Positions 1-11,200 of a stretch of 64,000 bases of DNA are shown one piece after another (positions within the stretch are counted from its first letter, which is position 1; each line of letters begins with the position of its first letter). The notes beneath the pieces are model-generated. The model ran no database searches. It saw nothing but the letters and a program-made list of their open reading frames with translations, and had not been told where the DNA came from. A program made the translations under genes and the position numbers. The stretch is taken from positions 37,852,510-37,916,509 of the forward strand of contig NC_088295.1 in NCBI RefSeq assembly GCF_032854445.1, given 5' to 3'. The DNA comes from Liolophura sinensis (lineage: Eukaryota > Mollusca > Polyplacophora > Chitonida > Chitonidae).

Positions 1-1105
1 CAACTTTTGACAAGTTTTTGAGGAACTTTACCATATATCAGCCGTATCACTTTGACATGTCATTGTGTCATGTTGGGAGAAAGCAGATAGTCTCCAGTGA
101 ACTTTTTTTATGATCACACATGAGAGTTCAGTTGGTCACTTCTTGCCACCAAGTCTCGGAGAACACTGGAAACAGGGAAATGTAAACAGGGAAATGTAAA
201 CAATTCCCTGTCTCAAAATGGGGTGTAGCCCATGTCTCAGGTGACCTAGCGATGGAAAGCCAGACACTTCAACTAGTGAGTTGGTGCTTGGCTTTGAAAT
301 CATTAATACATTTGTACATACATACATACATATATACATACATGCACACATACACCTTGTTTGGATAGAAATTAAGTGCTGGAGGCATGAGGATTTCAGA
401 ATTACTGGGAAACATTTTTTCAGTTCTGTGTACTTTTGACCTGGGAAACAGTGGAAAAAGTTTTTTCATTTCTCAGCAGTTTCTTCTAGGGGAACTGATT
501 TATCTGTAACAGTTTTAGTATTAACAGCATTTCATTCATTAAATTTTGGTTGTTGGTGTTTCTTGCAGATCTAATTATCACTTACTTTGTAAAGTAAAAA
601 TTACCATAATCCCTCAACCTTTTTGTTTTAAAAGTAAGAACTGTCACTGAATGATTGAGGTATCTGATGGCAAACTATGGGAAAAAGAAGGGAGAGAATT
701 GGGTACTCTAGACTTTGTCAGTTTGAGTTATCCCCCTACCTGAAGAGTACAATGCAGCCTGTGTTAAAGACAACTTCCACAACAGCCTTGCAATCAAAAT
801 CTCAGAATCCGTATTTTATATGAATCACAACTGCCTTGGTCTAGGACCCTGACTGGCTTTCTGTCCTGCATGGAATTCATCGCCTGTGCTACTTCCTGTT
901 CATTGTGACAGATCGTTTAGCAGATAGCATTGCATGCTTGCTGAACACAGAGAGATTGAGAAAGGTCCATTCTTCATGAGACCACTCGTGGCAACAAAGA
1001 CACCTTAGCTACAGTTTTAAGGCTCATGACTGAAGTCTTCAGACAATTACCTCTGGTCAGTGTTTACTGAGCAGTACTGACTGAGTAGCTAAGCCATTTT
1101 TGCAG
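1..1105. other. 5' flank or introns of the CENP-U-like gene
   Basis: There is no convincing exon. A (TACA)n-type microsatellite lies at about 312-352. A directly repeated 'cagggaaatgtaaaca' lies at 173-201. Further 5' exons or the promoter of the gene may be here but cannot be told apart from background. Confidence 0.4.
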
Positions 1106-1189
1106 GAATTGGACTTTCAATTCCATGCATTTTTGCATGGATCAAAGGGAATGATCATATCGGTGAAATCCTCATGCCTGGTATTGAAG
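1106..1189 (+). CDS. Possible upstream exon of the CENP-U-like gene
   Basis: A stretch open in one frame lies between a 'tttttgcag' acceptor and a 'gtatat' donor. It ends in phase 0, which fits the TTG codon opening the exon at 1260. An ATG at 1151 in the same frame has G at -3 and could be the translation start. The encoded residues are not acidic and show no recognisable motif. It is either a genuine coding exon or 5' untranslated sequence. Confidence 0.3.
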
Positions 1190-1259
1190 GTATATTCAAT
1201 TAGTACTGTATTAATCCAATCCCACCATCTCACTGAGTTTTCTCTTGTTTTTATTATAG

Positions 1260-4200
1260 TTGGCAAAGAAGTCAAAACCTGAACCTAACAGTGAAGTGAC
1301 AGATGAAGAAGAGAGTGATAGTAGCCTTCCATTCCCCACCCCAGTCTGTCCGTCTAAGTCTAGCAGTGGGTCTGTTAGACATCCTACCATACATGAAGGT
1401 TAGTTTGACAAAAAGTCAGAATTTCATACACTTTATTCACATTTTTTGTATTTCAGCCCACCGATTAAACTTTCTCTTCTCAAGTTTTAGGTTCTGTAAC
1501 TGTTGTTTATAAGAAACTATTTCTTAAACAGATTTTGCATTTTAAACACCTATTTCTATGATCTGACATCAACTTTATGTATGAAGGAATTACTGTAATA
1601 TGGCATGTATTAGTATACTTGATTACAGAGTTAACAGATGATGATGAGGTTGAACAACAACAGGAGATTTCCAGATCTCAGAATGGAAATAGTGGCAAGA
1701 GGAGCAAACTACAGGTCCAAGGTAGACCAGCTGAATCAGCAAGTGAGGCAGATGAATCGGCAGGTGAAGGCAGTGAATCAGCAAGTGAGACTGGTGAATC
1801 AGCAAGTGAGGCAGTTGAATCAGTAAGCAAGGCAGTTAAATCAGCAAATGGGTTAAGAGAATCAGCTGAAAAGAACATGCTGGAAAACAATGAGACTAGT
1901 GAATCAGCAAGGGAAACTAATGATTCTGAGGTTGATAGTGGACCAAGTTCTAAGAGCTTACCTGCAAGTTTGTATCACAAAAAATCTCACAGAAGAACAG
2001 ATGATAATGGGAAGTCAGGAACGTCTACCCATGAATCACCATATGTCTTCAGGAAAAGGCAGCGTTCTAGTTCTACAGCAGACATGGTTAACAGGAAAAG
2101 TGGATTAGGTGGGAAAGTTTCTGCTAACCAAGATAATAATTTTGCACATGCAGCAAGCAGAGACTGTGGAGTGAGAGGTGACGACGACGACGATGACGAT
2201 GATGATGATGATGATGCAGAATCAAGTGGTGATCAAGTGAATGTTTCTGATAAAGACCTACCAGGTGAAACAGATGGATCAGGACCTGATAAATTAGATG
2301 TGCATGGAGCAGGTGAATTAATTGTGGGAGCAGTAGATGCTTTGGATGTGCCTGAAGCAGATGAACCAGATGTGCCTGAAGCAGATGATCCAGATGTGGC
2401 TGAAGCAGATGAACCAGATGTGCCTGAAGTCGATGAACCAGATGTGCCTAAAGCAGATGAATCAGATGTACCTGAGGCAGATGAACCAGATGTGCCTGAG
2501 GCAGATGAACCAGATGTGTCTGAAGCAGAGGAATCAGATGTGCCTGAGGCAGATGAACCAGATGTGTCTGAAGCAGAGGAATCAGATGTGGCTGAGGCAG
2601 ATGAATTAGATGTACCTGAAGCAGATAAATCAGATATGCATGAAGATAGACCACATATTCCTGAAGCAAATGAATCAGATATGCATAAAGCAGATGGACC
2701 AGACATTCCTGAAGAATTAAATGAATCAGACAGTGAATCAGATGGTGCGCCTAAAAAAGGAAGCAGGACCACTAGAAGATCTACAGTTTCCCAGGATATT
2801 CAGAAATCATCCAGAAATAATTCTCAGTTGCAAAGGGCTGTTGAGGTAAATGTCGGGGAAAATGTTTGCATGCAATCAAGAAAAAAAAGTCAAACACCTA
2901 GAAGAGAGAGTTTGAAAGGTCAAAATACACTGGATGAATATTTACATAAAAAAACTGTAGATAATGTGAATAAAACTTCTGCAAGGAAGAGAAAAACTCC
3001 AGCGAAAAGTCGTCCATCCACAACTGTCTCCCATGGATCTGATGAAGAGGCACACTCTAAACCTGATCAAGAAAATCCTCCTACACGAACAAAACGCATC
3101 CGTCTTACAAAGCAAGTGCAGAAAACCCCGCAGTCGCACAGAAAGTCTGCTCCCAAAGATTTGAGAAGATTGCTGGTGAAGGGCTTAAATTCCCCACAGT
3201 CTCAATCTGTAGCAAAATCATCACTTGTGTCCGAAAGACATCAAGAAGGCAGGCAATCCATTGTTGAACTTGACACATCACTATCTCTTACAGTGAACAA
3301 CTCTACCCCACAGCCAAAAAAGGTTATCATATAACTTATATCATATTTTAGAAGTGTCTATTACATGTTAGTAATTTTGTTGTGAGACACAAGCAGGTGA
3401 CTTGTAAAAATAATATAGCAAGGACTTGGTCTGGACAAGATTTTGGAGAAATTATATATAAATCCACAATCTTATCTAAGATATGTTTTTTAAAGTGTTC
3501 ATATTTACAAGATTCTCATTGATTCAATTCATCCGTCATTTTCCATTCAGTAAACTCTCTGATATTCATGGTAAATTTCAAGGTGTGTTTAGAACATGAA
3601 GCTTTTCTAGCTGTTCTACATGAAGTGTAAATAATCATTCTGATGGCATCCAACCTTCATTCTCTTAGGCAACACAGACCAAAGAAAAAAAGGCCAAGCA
3701 AACTGCAAAATCTGCTAGTGTTAAAAAGAGGGAGAAAAGGAAGGCACCAGCTGAAGTCAACTCAAGTGCTGATGACACAACACACAATGAGAATATGGAG
3801 GATGCTGATAATATCAACAGTAAGTAAAGTTTGCTGAAATTCTTGCTGACTCGTTTGTCACCTTTGCTGAAGTTTGTTGATACCACACAACTAAGGTCAA
3901 ATGCTGGACACCAGCTCTCAAAAATTGGGCTTGTCAAGCAACTGTGGAATGGCAATGATTTCCTCCTTCCCTTCACCCCTAATCCAATTTCATACATTAA
4001 GATATTCGTGTGTATTTCATAAAGCATGTGTGAAATAAATGAATAGCTTTCCTTAGCTACATGTATGATAACTGTAATGCATGTGTCTGGTCAGTTTTGG
4101 TTAGGTTTTTCAGATTCAGGGCTGATTGCCAAATATCATTTCCGCCCAGGTATAGTGTATGAAGGTGTAAGGAAAGCATTCACATGACTCCAGTAAGGTG

Positions 4201-7200
4201 TATTCACTGCCCTCCATTAACCTTTTCTTATTACTCAACCTTTGTCCATTAAGTTTAGCCAAAGGATATTTTTTATGTTGAGGTCATTTCCATTCCTCTG
4301 GGTGTCTATTGCCAAAACGCTTGAAAACAAATCTATATCAGTGCGTAAATTTGGTCTATAAATTTGGTGAGCTTGTTTATCTAAGTTGAAGTACAGCCAC
4401 AATTGAGTAAATAGTTTATGGACATGATGGTCATATTTTAGTAAATACTTTCTTGACAATAGTAAATTGTTATGGGATTACTGTCCACATCTGAGTACGT
4501 ATATTGTGTGACTCTAACTTCTTGGTACAGAATTTCCCTGCTACTGTTACAGATGAGATGTCCCTGTACATGTGGATAGGTAATGGTAACAGGAGGACTG
4601 GGGCTAGGTGTCTGGACTTGGATGTTGTTCTCAGTATGGTTGAGGAAACCGCTAATGACTTAAGGTAATACATCTTTAAATACTTATTCTCACTGTGCAC
4701 AAGGAAATCATTAGTTACTTAATTTACTGTAATACAACCTTAAACATTTCTTGTCAAGAGAGCAGTGGAAACAACTAGTGACTTCAAGTAACACAACTTT
4801 ACAAGGTTGCTCTCAGTACTTTGCTGTAGGAAACCACTAATGACTTCAGTCTGAAGGTACCAGTGACTTCAGGTAATACAGTTTGAAACATTTGTTCTCA
4901 GTATGCTGGATGAAATCACTAGTGAAACGCATTCAGTATAAAGATCTGGCGTGATAGTAAATTTTCATGCACGTATGTATAGAGACGGCCAGATTTGCTA
5001 TCTGTGCATTTACATATATCACATTAACAAATCATCAACATACACACAAAACAGATATGTGTTTGTTAAGATATTTAATATAGGGGCACTAGTTTACACC
5101 AGTTTGAGGGTAGATTTGAATTTTAAGGATTTACTGATTGAGGTGTTTTGTAACATGTCTTCACCTTACTACTGGCATTGTAGCTCTGTGTGACTGATTT
5201 TAGAGACACCCTAACTGTCCACGCCAAACGTACAGCCATTGGCCGCTTCTTCAGAAGCTTTCGGCAAGAGATGACAGATGTGGTGAGTTGCCATTTTTAA
5301 GCCGTTTTCCAGTTATTTCCTGTTTTGATGATCTGTTGTGAAATTATGGCTTAAGTCCTGCTGGATTGGATCAGGGATAGGCTACATTCAGTGGGTGTCA
5401 TGCATGGTGACTTCAGTATGGCATTTCAGTGAGGCACCTTGAGAAATAAGTTAGGACTGGAAACAGTCTGTTACAAGCAAATGGCATCGTGATGACATGA
5501 CTGAAATGATATTGAAATTGACATTCAACCCTAAGTAAAAAATTTCGTCAAAAACTTTTTTTCGAATAATTTGCAAAAGAAGCGAAAAAGAAAAGTAAAT
5601 TAAAACTGGGCAATTCAGTGTGTGTTTACATAACATCCTGATTAAATATGAAGTAGAAAACTGTTCTCTGCCGAGCTTACATTTAGGTTTTATGGCTGCT
5701 GAACAGACCGTAATGTGGGTGTTATTTATGTATTATTTTCATGGTGTATATTAGCAGCTGATCAGCTGAATGTTAGGGATTTTCAGATTATCTAATCTTT
5801 GACCATTATAGCCATATCTTATCTTTTCACTAATGAGGTTCAGCTAGAAGGCTAAGGCAGACTCTGAGATGAAGAGAAATTAAAAATTTTACTTGGGAAG
5901 CTCAAAATCAACAACCTGAACTGTACTTATTGGGAGATTCAGTTTTGTGTAATATTCACGTTCCAATTAAACCATAAACATGACCACATCAGAAATGGCA
6001 CTATTGCTTGTTTTCTTGCCAAGTGGAGTGTTTGTGACATTACCTCTTGTTTATCAACTGACCTGCCTCTATGTTGCACAGATTGACTGTGTCAGTGAAA
6101 TTCAGCATCAAGATAAAAGATTGATGAAGGTGAGGATCCTGATAGCAGGTGATTATGTGTCGGAAAATAGAAAATATCATAGAGAAATATGAATTCTTAA
6201 ACTTGTCATCTGGCTTAAATCATGTGTATGCCTTCAGTGTGAGTTGAAGTCCAGCTCGTACTGGCTTCCTGTCTGACCGTACGTGGGAATGTCTACCAGC
6301 AAGCTATGGATGGTCATGGGTTTCCCCCGAGCTCTGCCCAGTTTTCTACCGCCACAATGCTGGTCTCGTTTAAGTGAAATTATACGGCGTAAAACACCAA
6401 TCAAATAAATAAATCAATAAAACCTGTGTATTTTATACTTTTCATTGATCTCTTTTGGTTAGCTCACACACTTTCAGGTTAACATGAAGCAGCTGTTTGA
6501 GTATACCTTGACATTTTTTCTTAATTTATAACCTAACAATTTTGTGCTATTTTTTTGTACAGATGAATAAAGATGTGGCTATGTTGAGAGAAGATCTCAA
6601 AGATGCAGAGAATGAAAGTAAAACGTAAGTTTCTCTTTGTTTTATATTGTTTCCAACATTCCATTGTTGTATTTGTTGTTGTTATTATTTGTTATTATTA
6701 AAACTAATGCTCCTACAGTGGCTTTCCAAGGGCAATTTTACAGTCAGTATTTAAAGATGGACAGCAGGATCAGCAGCCTACATCTCACTGACATGTTCAA
6801 ACAGATATTAAATTGATGGAACAGTGCTTCAGATAACGTTTTTTGATTTATTTATTTATTTATTTATGTGAATGGAGTTTTATGCCATACTCAAGAATAT
6901 TTCGCTTATATGACAGCAGCCAGCATTATGGTGGGAGAAACTGGGTAGAGCCTGGGAAAAAACATTTTTGGAAGGGAGTGTAATATTCTTTGAAATTAGT
7001 CAGCTGGCTGAAAGTGTGATTAAACTTGCCTAGCTTTTTATGTCAAGATGTTGATAAGGATTGCCCAGTCTGATCAAACTCGGCTTGCTTTTGAAGTCAA
7101 GATGTTAATAAAGTGTGCCCAGCCTGATCAAACTCAGCTAGCTTTTGATGTCAAGATGTTAATAAAAGTGTGCCCAGCCTGATCAAACTCAGCTAGCTTT

Positions 7201-7645
7201 TGATGTCAAGGTGTTGACAAAGTGTGCCCAACCTGATAAACTCAGCTAGCTTTTGATGTCAAGATGTTGATAAAATGTGCCCAGCCTGATCAAACTGAGC
7301 TAGCTTTTGATGTCAAGAAGTCTTGTAGCCCAATAAGGTGGATGAACCACTCAATGATACTTGAAAAATGCTAAACTTTATGTGCAATACAGTATGGCGT
7401 TAATGTTGGTGTGTGGTATGTCTTAAAAAGATGTTTAAACTAGTTGCCAGAAGATTTTCAGGGGTATTTACTCCACAATATGTGCTTTGTTCTCTTGTTT
7501 CGACAGCAACAAGCGTGACCTTATCAAATTGCAGTCCAAGTTGAAGAACAGACATTGTGCCAGTGATATCAAGGCTCGTCTGAGTGAAGCCAGAAAACAG
7601 CTTCAGAAATTGAGACAGTCTGTTCCTGCTAATTCCAAAACCTGA
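1260..7645 (+). CDS. CENPU: CENP-U-like inner kinetochore protein (8 exons, 5' end uncertain)
   Basis: Exons 1260-1398, 1629-3322, 3669-3819, 4553-4664, 5204-5282, 6082-6129, 6563-6624 and 7507-7645 join in frame, each bounded by AG and GT with matching phases (1,0,1,2,0,0,2). They give about 807 residues ending at TGA. The C-terminal third starts with LYMW, then a helix containing LDLDVVLSMVEE, a segment with KRTAIGRFFRSFRQEM, and a coiled coil rich in K, E, L and Q. From memory this order aligns almost without gaps with vertebrate CENP-U (VHIW, then ELNIVL, then KAAIATFYVNVKEQF, then coil). CENP-U sits in the CCAN with CENP-O, P, Q and R and helps attach chromosomes to the spindle. Human CENP-U is about 418 residues. 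This one is about twice as long because of an acidic, Ser/Glu-rich N-terminal region, while its coiled coil looks shorter. The start codon is not fixed. Gene structure is secure; orthology is inferred. Confidence 0.72.
1629..3322 (+). CDS. CENPU: Large acidic, repeat-built exon of the CENP-U-like gene
   Basis: This exon encodes 565 residues that look intrinsically disordered. In order it has Ser/Glu repeats of the type ESASE (about 1735-1850), a run of 13 Asp codons (2179-2217), an octapeptide array with consensus DVPEADEP (2345-2718), then a basic Ser/Arg/Lys-rich stretch with several S/T-P sites, such as KTPQSH near 3121 and NSPQSQ near 3190. The acceptor lies inside a longer open frame: codon GAG is split G|AG across the junction from the exon ending at 1398. 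The donor is 'aaaaag|gttatc'. Disordered, phosphorylation-rich N-termini are normal for CENP-U, but this length is not. Confidence 0.75.
2345..2718 (+). repeat. Coding 24-bp minisatellite (octapeptide DVPEADEP)
   Basis: About twelve clear units of 24 bp stand in tandem, followed by three or four decayed ones (DMHKADGP, DIPEELNES type). All stay in the reading frame of the CENP-U-like exon. Each unit adds about four acidic residues. Unit variants alternate (DVPEADEP, DVSEAEES), which points to duplication of pairs of units. Antisense open frames through this block are by-products of the period being divisible by three. Confidence 0.9.
3669..3819 (+). CDS. CENPU: Lys-rich linker exon of the CENP-U-like gene
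   Basis: This exon encodes about 50 residues, first strongly basic (TKEKKAKQTAKSASVKKREK) and then acidic. It has acceptor 'ctcttag' and donor 'a|gtaagt'. It links the disordered region to the conserved C-terminal part. The basic cluster could be a nuclear localisation signal, which is inference. Confidence 0.75.
4553..5282 (+). CDS. CENPU: Conserved CENP-U core exons (4553-4664 and 5204-5282)
   Basis: Two exons encode the block with LYMW and LDLDVVLSMVEE, then DTLTVHAKRTAIGRFF and RSFRQEMTDV. The split codon is AG|A (Arg). These are the residues on which the family call rests. In vertebrate CENP-U the matching block starts the helical part that pairs with CENP-Q in the CENP-O/P/Q/U/R group. 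The donor at 4664 is followed in the intron by tandem near-copies of the exon end, listed separately. Confidence 0.72.
4629..4930 (+). repeat. Tandem copies of an exon end plus splice donor
   Basis: The last about 35 bases of the exon ending at 4664, together with its donor 'ggtaatac' and following intron, recur about four times downstream with a period near 65 bp. Recognisable marks are 'ttctcagtat', 'gaaaccactaatgactt' and 'caggtaatac'. Later copies have drifted and carry indels. The array lies inside the intron before the exon at 5204. Confidence 0.7.
6082..7645 (+). CDS. CENPU: C-terminal coiled-coil exons of the CENP-U-like gene (6082-6129, 6563-6624, 7507-7645)
   Basis: Three short exons encode about 82 residues of amphipathic helix, including IDCVSEIQHQDKRLMK, MNKDVAMLREDLKDAENE and KRDLIKLQSKLKNR. 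The reading ends VPANSKT and TGA at 7643-7645. The leucine spacing is typical of a coiled coil. Vertebrate CENP-U continues roughly 100 residues further, so the C-terminus here is shorter, unless an alternative last exon exists. Confidence 0.72.
6237..6422 (+). mobile_element. SINE family 1, 5'-truncated copy
   Basis: The body begins at 'gtgagttgaagtccagctc' and runs to the 'aaataaataaatcaataaa' tail. The tRNA-like head is missing. It lies in an intron of the CENP-U-like gene. It is more diverged than the other copies, for example 'tgctggtctcgtttaagtg'. Confidence 0.85.
6846..6960 (-). mobile_element. SINE family 1, 3'-part copy
   Basis: The reverse-complement tail (tttatttattta...) is followed by the conserved tail domain 'actcaagaatatttcgctta' and 'cagcattatggtggga'. 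Only the tail half is present, in the last intron region of the CENP-U-like gene. Confidence 0.85.
7016..7318 (+). repeat. 58-bp minisatellite in the last intron of the CENP-U-like gene
   Basis: About five tandem units share 'gatcaaactcagctagct', 'tttgatgtcaagatgtt' and 'aataaagtgtgcccagcc'. Units differ by a few substitutions and 1-2 base indels, so the length is not strictly constant and the array is non-coding. Confidence 0.9.
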
Positions 7646-8542
7646 ACAACACTGCATATATGTACAAGCTGTATTCATGTCTGATTCAGTTTACAGGGAG
7701 CATTGTTGTAAATATGTATATGTATTCTGTATGTGTGGTAAATATATCTCATAAAAACATGTTTTTTATATATTCATATGTACATTTTAGGCCATACTTC
7801 TGACGTGCATCTTTCTGTGCTGTAATTGTCTTTCTTTTGTAAAAGCTTCATAAGGCTAGATAGTCCAATAAGGATAAAACAAATTGTGTATATAAATGTA
7901 TAAAAAATATCTGCCCACTAGTCTTCTGTTTTGTAGAGTGATGATCTTGTTACCAGACTTCCCGCTGAAAAGTGTTGTCTCCCCTTGAATGTGTAATTAC
8001 GTACTTATATAGCACTGTACCTCAGAAATCTTGTCAGTACAGGAATGGGAATGTCGTGTCGAGTTTTATGTGAAGTGAAGCTTGTCCATCTTTGTTTTGC
8101 ATGTGAAGTATTTGAACTTAGATCAAGGAACGTTGCACAGCTAAACTGCATTGCTTGTTACGCTGTCAGGAAGGTTACTGTAATATCTGACTAAAATTTA
8201 CGTCCTCCACCTATGTACCTGTATAAAAACCGTGTTTTATATAGCCGCGCATGTTCTTATCAGCAGTAAAATGAATAACAAAGTGTCGTTCGAATCTGCC
8301 GAGTGCATTTCGGGAAGTTTTTTCCAGTCGGATTTTGCAGTCGGCAGGAGGAATGGAAAGATAAAGAAATGAACTAGCTCTATCACCGGTTACTGTTAGA
8401 TAATTTGGGTTTAATGTCGCTTTGAAACTCTATGTTATGCCTGTCCCTGTCGACAGGGTCACCGTCTACCATGCCAAGCCCACGCCCACATATTTAAAGT
8501 GCTGCTTCACCATACAGGAGATAGCATTGACGCAGCGCTCCA
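7646..8542. other. 3' flank of the CENP-U-like gene
   Basis: This AT-rich sequence probably includes the 3' untranslated region. No perfect AATAAA was found soon after the stop. Variants such as 'agtaaa' near 8265 are possible. No other gene is seen. Confidence 0.4.
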
Positions 8543-8692
8543 CACCCCATCCGCAGGTTGCTGATAGACCTTCCCATGTACGACCGGAGAGGGAGCTTTC
8601 ATGAGCTGGACTTGAACTCACAACAACCGCATTGAGCGGCGCTTAAAATCCTTGTGCTGCTTTAGCACGTTAACGACCCGGCTACGGAGGCA
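8543..8692 (-). mobile_element. SINE family 1, head and middle fragment
   Basis: The reverse-strand match includes 'tccgcaggttgctgatagac', 'catgagctggacttgaactc' and a decayed tRNA-like head ending in 'cggctacggaggc'. The tail half is absent. Confidence 0.75.
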
Positions 8693-10046
8693 TGGGGAAG
8701 GGAATAGTAAGTTTGCGTTATTGACCCCATTCACGAACTGACGCCACATCCGCTACAACGTAACCGAAAAATATAAACTTCACTTTTCCCCCACTCAGCT
8801 AGTTTTAAACTAAGCTATTTCTGTCAGAGGCCACTGAACATCATTTGATGCGATTTTTGGCACATGTACCATATCTTCAACCTAACTTTTTAATTTAGAG
8901 AGAATAATTACCTACGTGCTTGAATGTTGCATTTTTACCTACTGGTCATAACACGTATGTCTGGCTGTAGCTCTGTGATCGGTTTGCCATGTTTCGAGCT
9001 TAGTTTCCACATTAACCTGTATTTCCGAAAGCTTAACTGGGAAGAAAGAAAAAGATCTCAGATCTAGTGTGACTGGAATATTCTCCACACTATCAAAGAT
9101 CAACAAGTTTTTCATTTAAGGACAACAATGATGACACGAAAACTATAATCTCATACAAAAACGAAAAAATCATTGATAACCAAAATGAGTGATAACTTTA
9201 TTCAGTAACAATGCAGTACAAGGTTTCGCAAGAGTTGTCCAGCTTTAACAAGACTTTTAGCTTTGAAGGACATTTGCCTAAACCATTCGTTAAACCACTG
9301 CAGCATAGCACCATAAACTGTTCAGAAATGCCTTGGTATAAAATATAATACGACTGAAAATGTCCCACAGTATATTCCCACATTCAAAATGGCAATTATA
9401 GCTGAAGAGCCATATTATTTTAACCTAACACTGATTTGAACCCATGAATGGTTCTCTACTTACATACCTCATGCACTTTGTATATAACGTAAACCTTCTT
9501 CAGTGATGACAAAATGTACAGTCAAAATCTTCGTAAACTTTTCCAAATATATATACATGAATATATGTGGTCAGGACAAGATTTCGACAAACCGTCTGTC
9601 CTTTCTGAAAGTCACGGTTTTTTAATATTTTAAGCTATTTGATTGAGATGTGAAAGGTTCTAGGTGGGGTCCGTTTTACACAGATATACAGGTTTTTGGT
9701 GTTTTGCGGCCCCGTAAACGTGTTTCTAGCACGTACGTCTTGAGGACATGCACATACATACATACGGGCACATTAGGCAACAGTAACCGATATACATGTA
9801 CGTTTGTATAATAATGATATACAAAGAGTTGACTTCCGTGTTAATAAATTATAGCGCGTCAATGTGTCATAGTACTGCGGTTTTTAATATGATAAAGCAG
9901 TGGTCTACAACATAGTAGGCTACAATTAGCGAGTTAAGAATCCAGAATTCGCTTTAATTCTGGTAGACAAGTTTCACAGCTGAAATTCAAGCAGGTTCAG
10001 CCATGTTCCAAACACATAACCCGATTCTGTAAAAAAAAAAAACAGT
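8693..10046. other. No gene or clear repeat seen
   Basis: AT-rich sequence without a convincing open frame, exon or repeat in either strand. Confidence 0.4.
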
Positions 10047-10170
10047 TGCTGTGAGTTCAAGTCCAGCTCAAGCTGGCTTCTTCTCCGGCCGTAAGTGGAA
10101 ATGTCTTTCAGCAACCTGCATATGGTCGTGGGTTTCCCTAGGCCACCTTACCAACCGTTGCCACATAAGC
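10047..10170 (+). mobile_element. SINE family 1 fragment
   Basis: It matches the middle of the element from 'gctgtgagttcaagtccagc' to 'ggtcgtgggtttccct'. After that the copy decays rapidly. Confidence 0.75.
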
Positions 10171-10459
10171 AGTTTTTTACATTCTCAACAAACGTATGTT
10201 TCACAAAAGTACATTGAAATAAAAAAATAAATATTTTAGAATTAAAGCGAGTCATATATATGGTCTATATTTACTCACTGACGAATGAAATGTCATTTAA
10301 ACCTTACAAATACAATACAGCACTCACTCAGTTTACTCGGAAGAGTATTTAAACATTAATATTGCAAAAAGCGATCATTTAAACATAGTTTTGTATTGTC
10401 CATCAGGATTCCAAGGATAGGTGAAAACATTTTAAGCTCACTCCACCGTTATGCATTGT

Positions 10460-11200
10460 TTCGTACTATAACGGTTTAGTGGTCTCGTATATTGTGCATA
10501 GCAAAATGGTGATATGGGTACTGTTTGGTGGCCTGATATATTGAGCGTACGAAAATGGTCGTATAAGTAACAGTTGGTGGTTCTGTACATCACCCTTGGG
10601 GAAAATCGTCATATGAGTACCATTTGATGGTCTCGTACATTGTGTACATATACATTGAGTAACATTTGGCCGTAACATACATAATGCATCGGAAGTACCA
10701 TTTATGGTTGTATATTGTTCACAGGAAACTTGTGTTAGCCCCGTACATTATGCATAGGCAAATGGTCATAATGATCGTTTGGTGGATCCCGTGCGTTATG
10801 CATAGGCAAATGGTCATAAAGATCATTCTGTTGATCCCGTACATTGTGCATAGGCAAATGGTCATAAAGATCATTTGGCTGGTCTCGTGCGTTGTGCATA
10901 GGCAAATGGTCATAAAGATCATTTGGCTGGTCTCGTGCGTTGTGCATAGGCAAATGGTCATAAAGATCATTTGGCTGGTCTCGTGCGTTGTGCATAGGCA
11001 AATGGTCATACGGATCATTTAGTGGGTCGCGTATATTGCGCATAGGAACATGGTCAGATGACTAGGCCCCCTAATATTTTGTAGTTCCATAAATGGTGTA
11101 ACATACATATCACTTAGTGGTCCGGTACATTGTGCAAATAAAAGAAAATGGTTAAATGAGTGACATTTGGTGATCCCATATATTGTGCATAGGAATGTAC
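10460..11200 (+). repeat. 48-bp minisatellite
   Basis: The core units at about 10740-11030 are nearly identical and contain 'gtgcataggcaaatggtcat', 'aaagatcatttggctgg' and 'tctcgtgcgtt'. Decayed units extend on both sides. Because 48 is a multiple of three, several frames stay open on both strands. These are not taken as genes. Confidence 0.92.

Noticed and set aside
2233..2772. 179-codon minus-strand open frame of Ser/Ala/Gly repeats
   Set aside because: It is the antisense of the in-frame 24-bp repeat of the CENP-U-like exon. It has no splice context of its own, and the plus strand is clearly coding.
10666..11043. Three overlapping open frames of 99-118 codons
   Set aside because: All are created by the 48-bp period; their translations are the same unit repeated. 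No start context or flanking exon.
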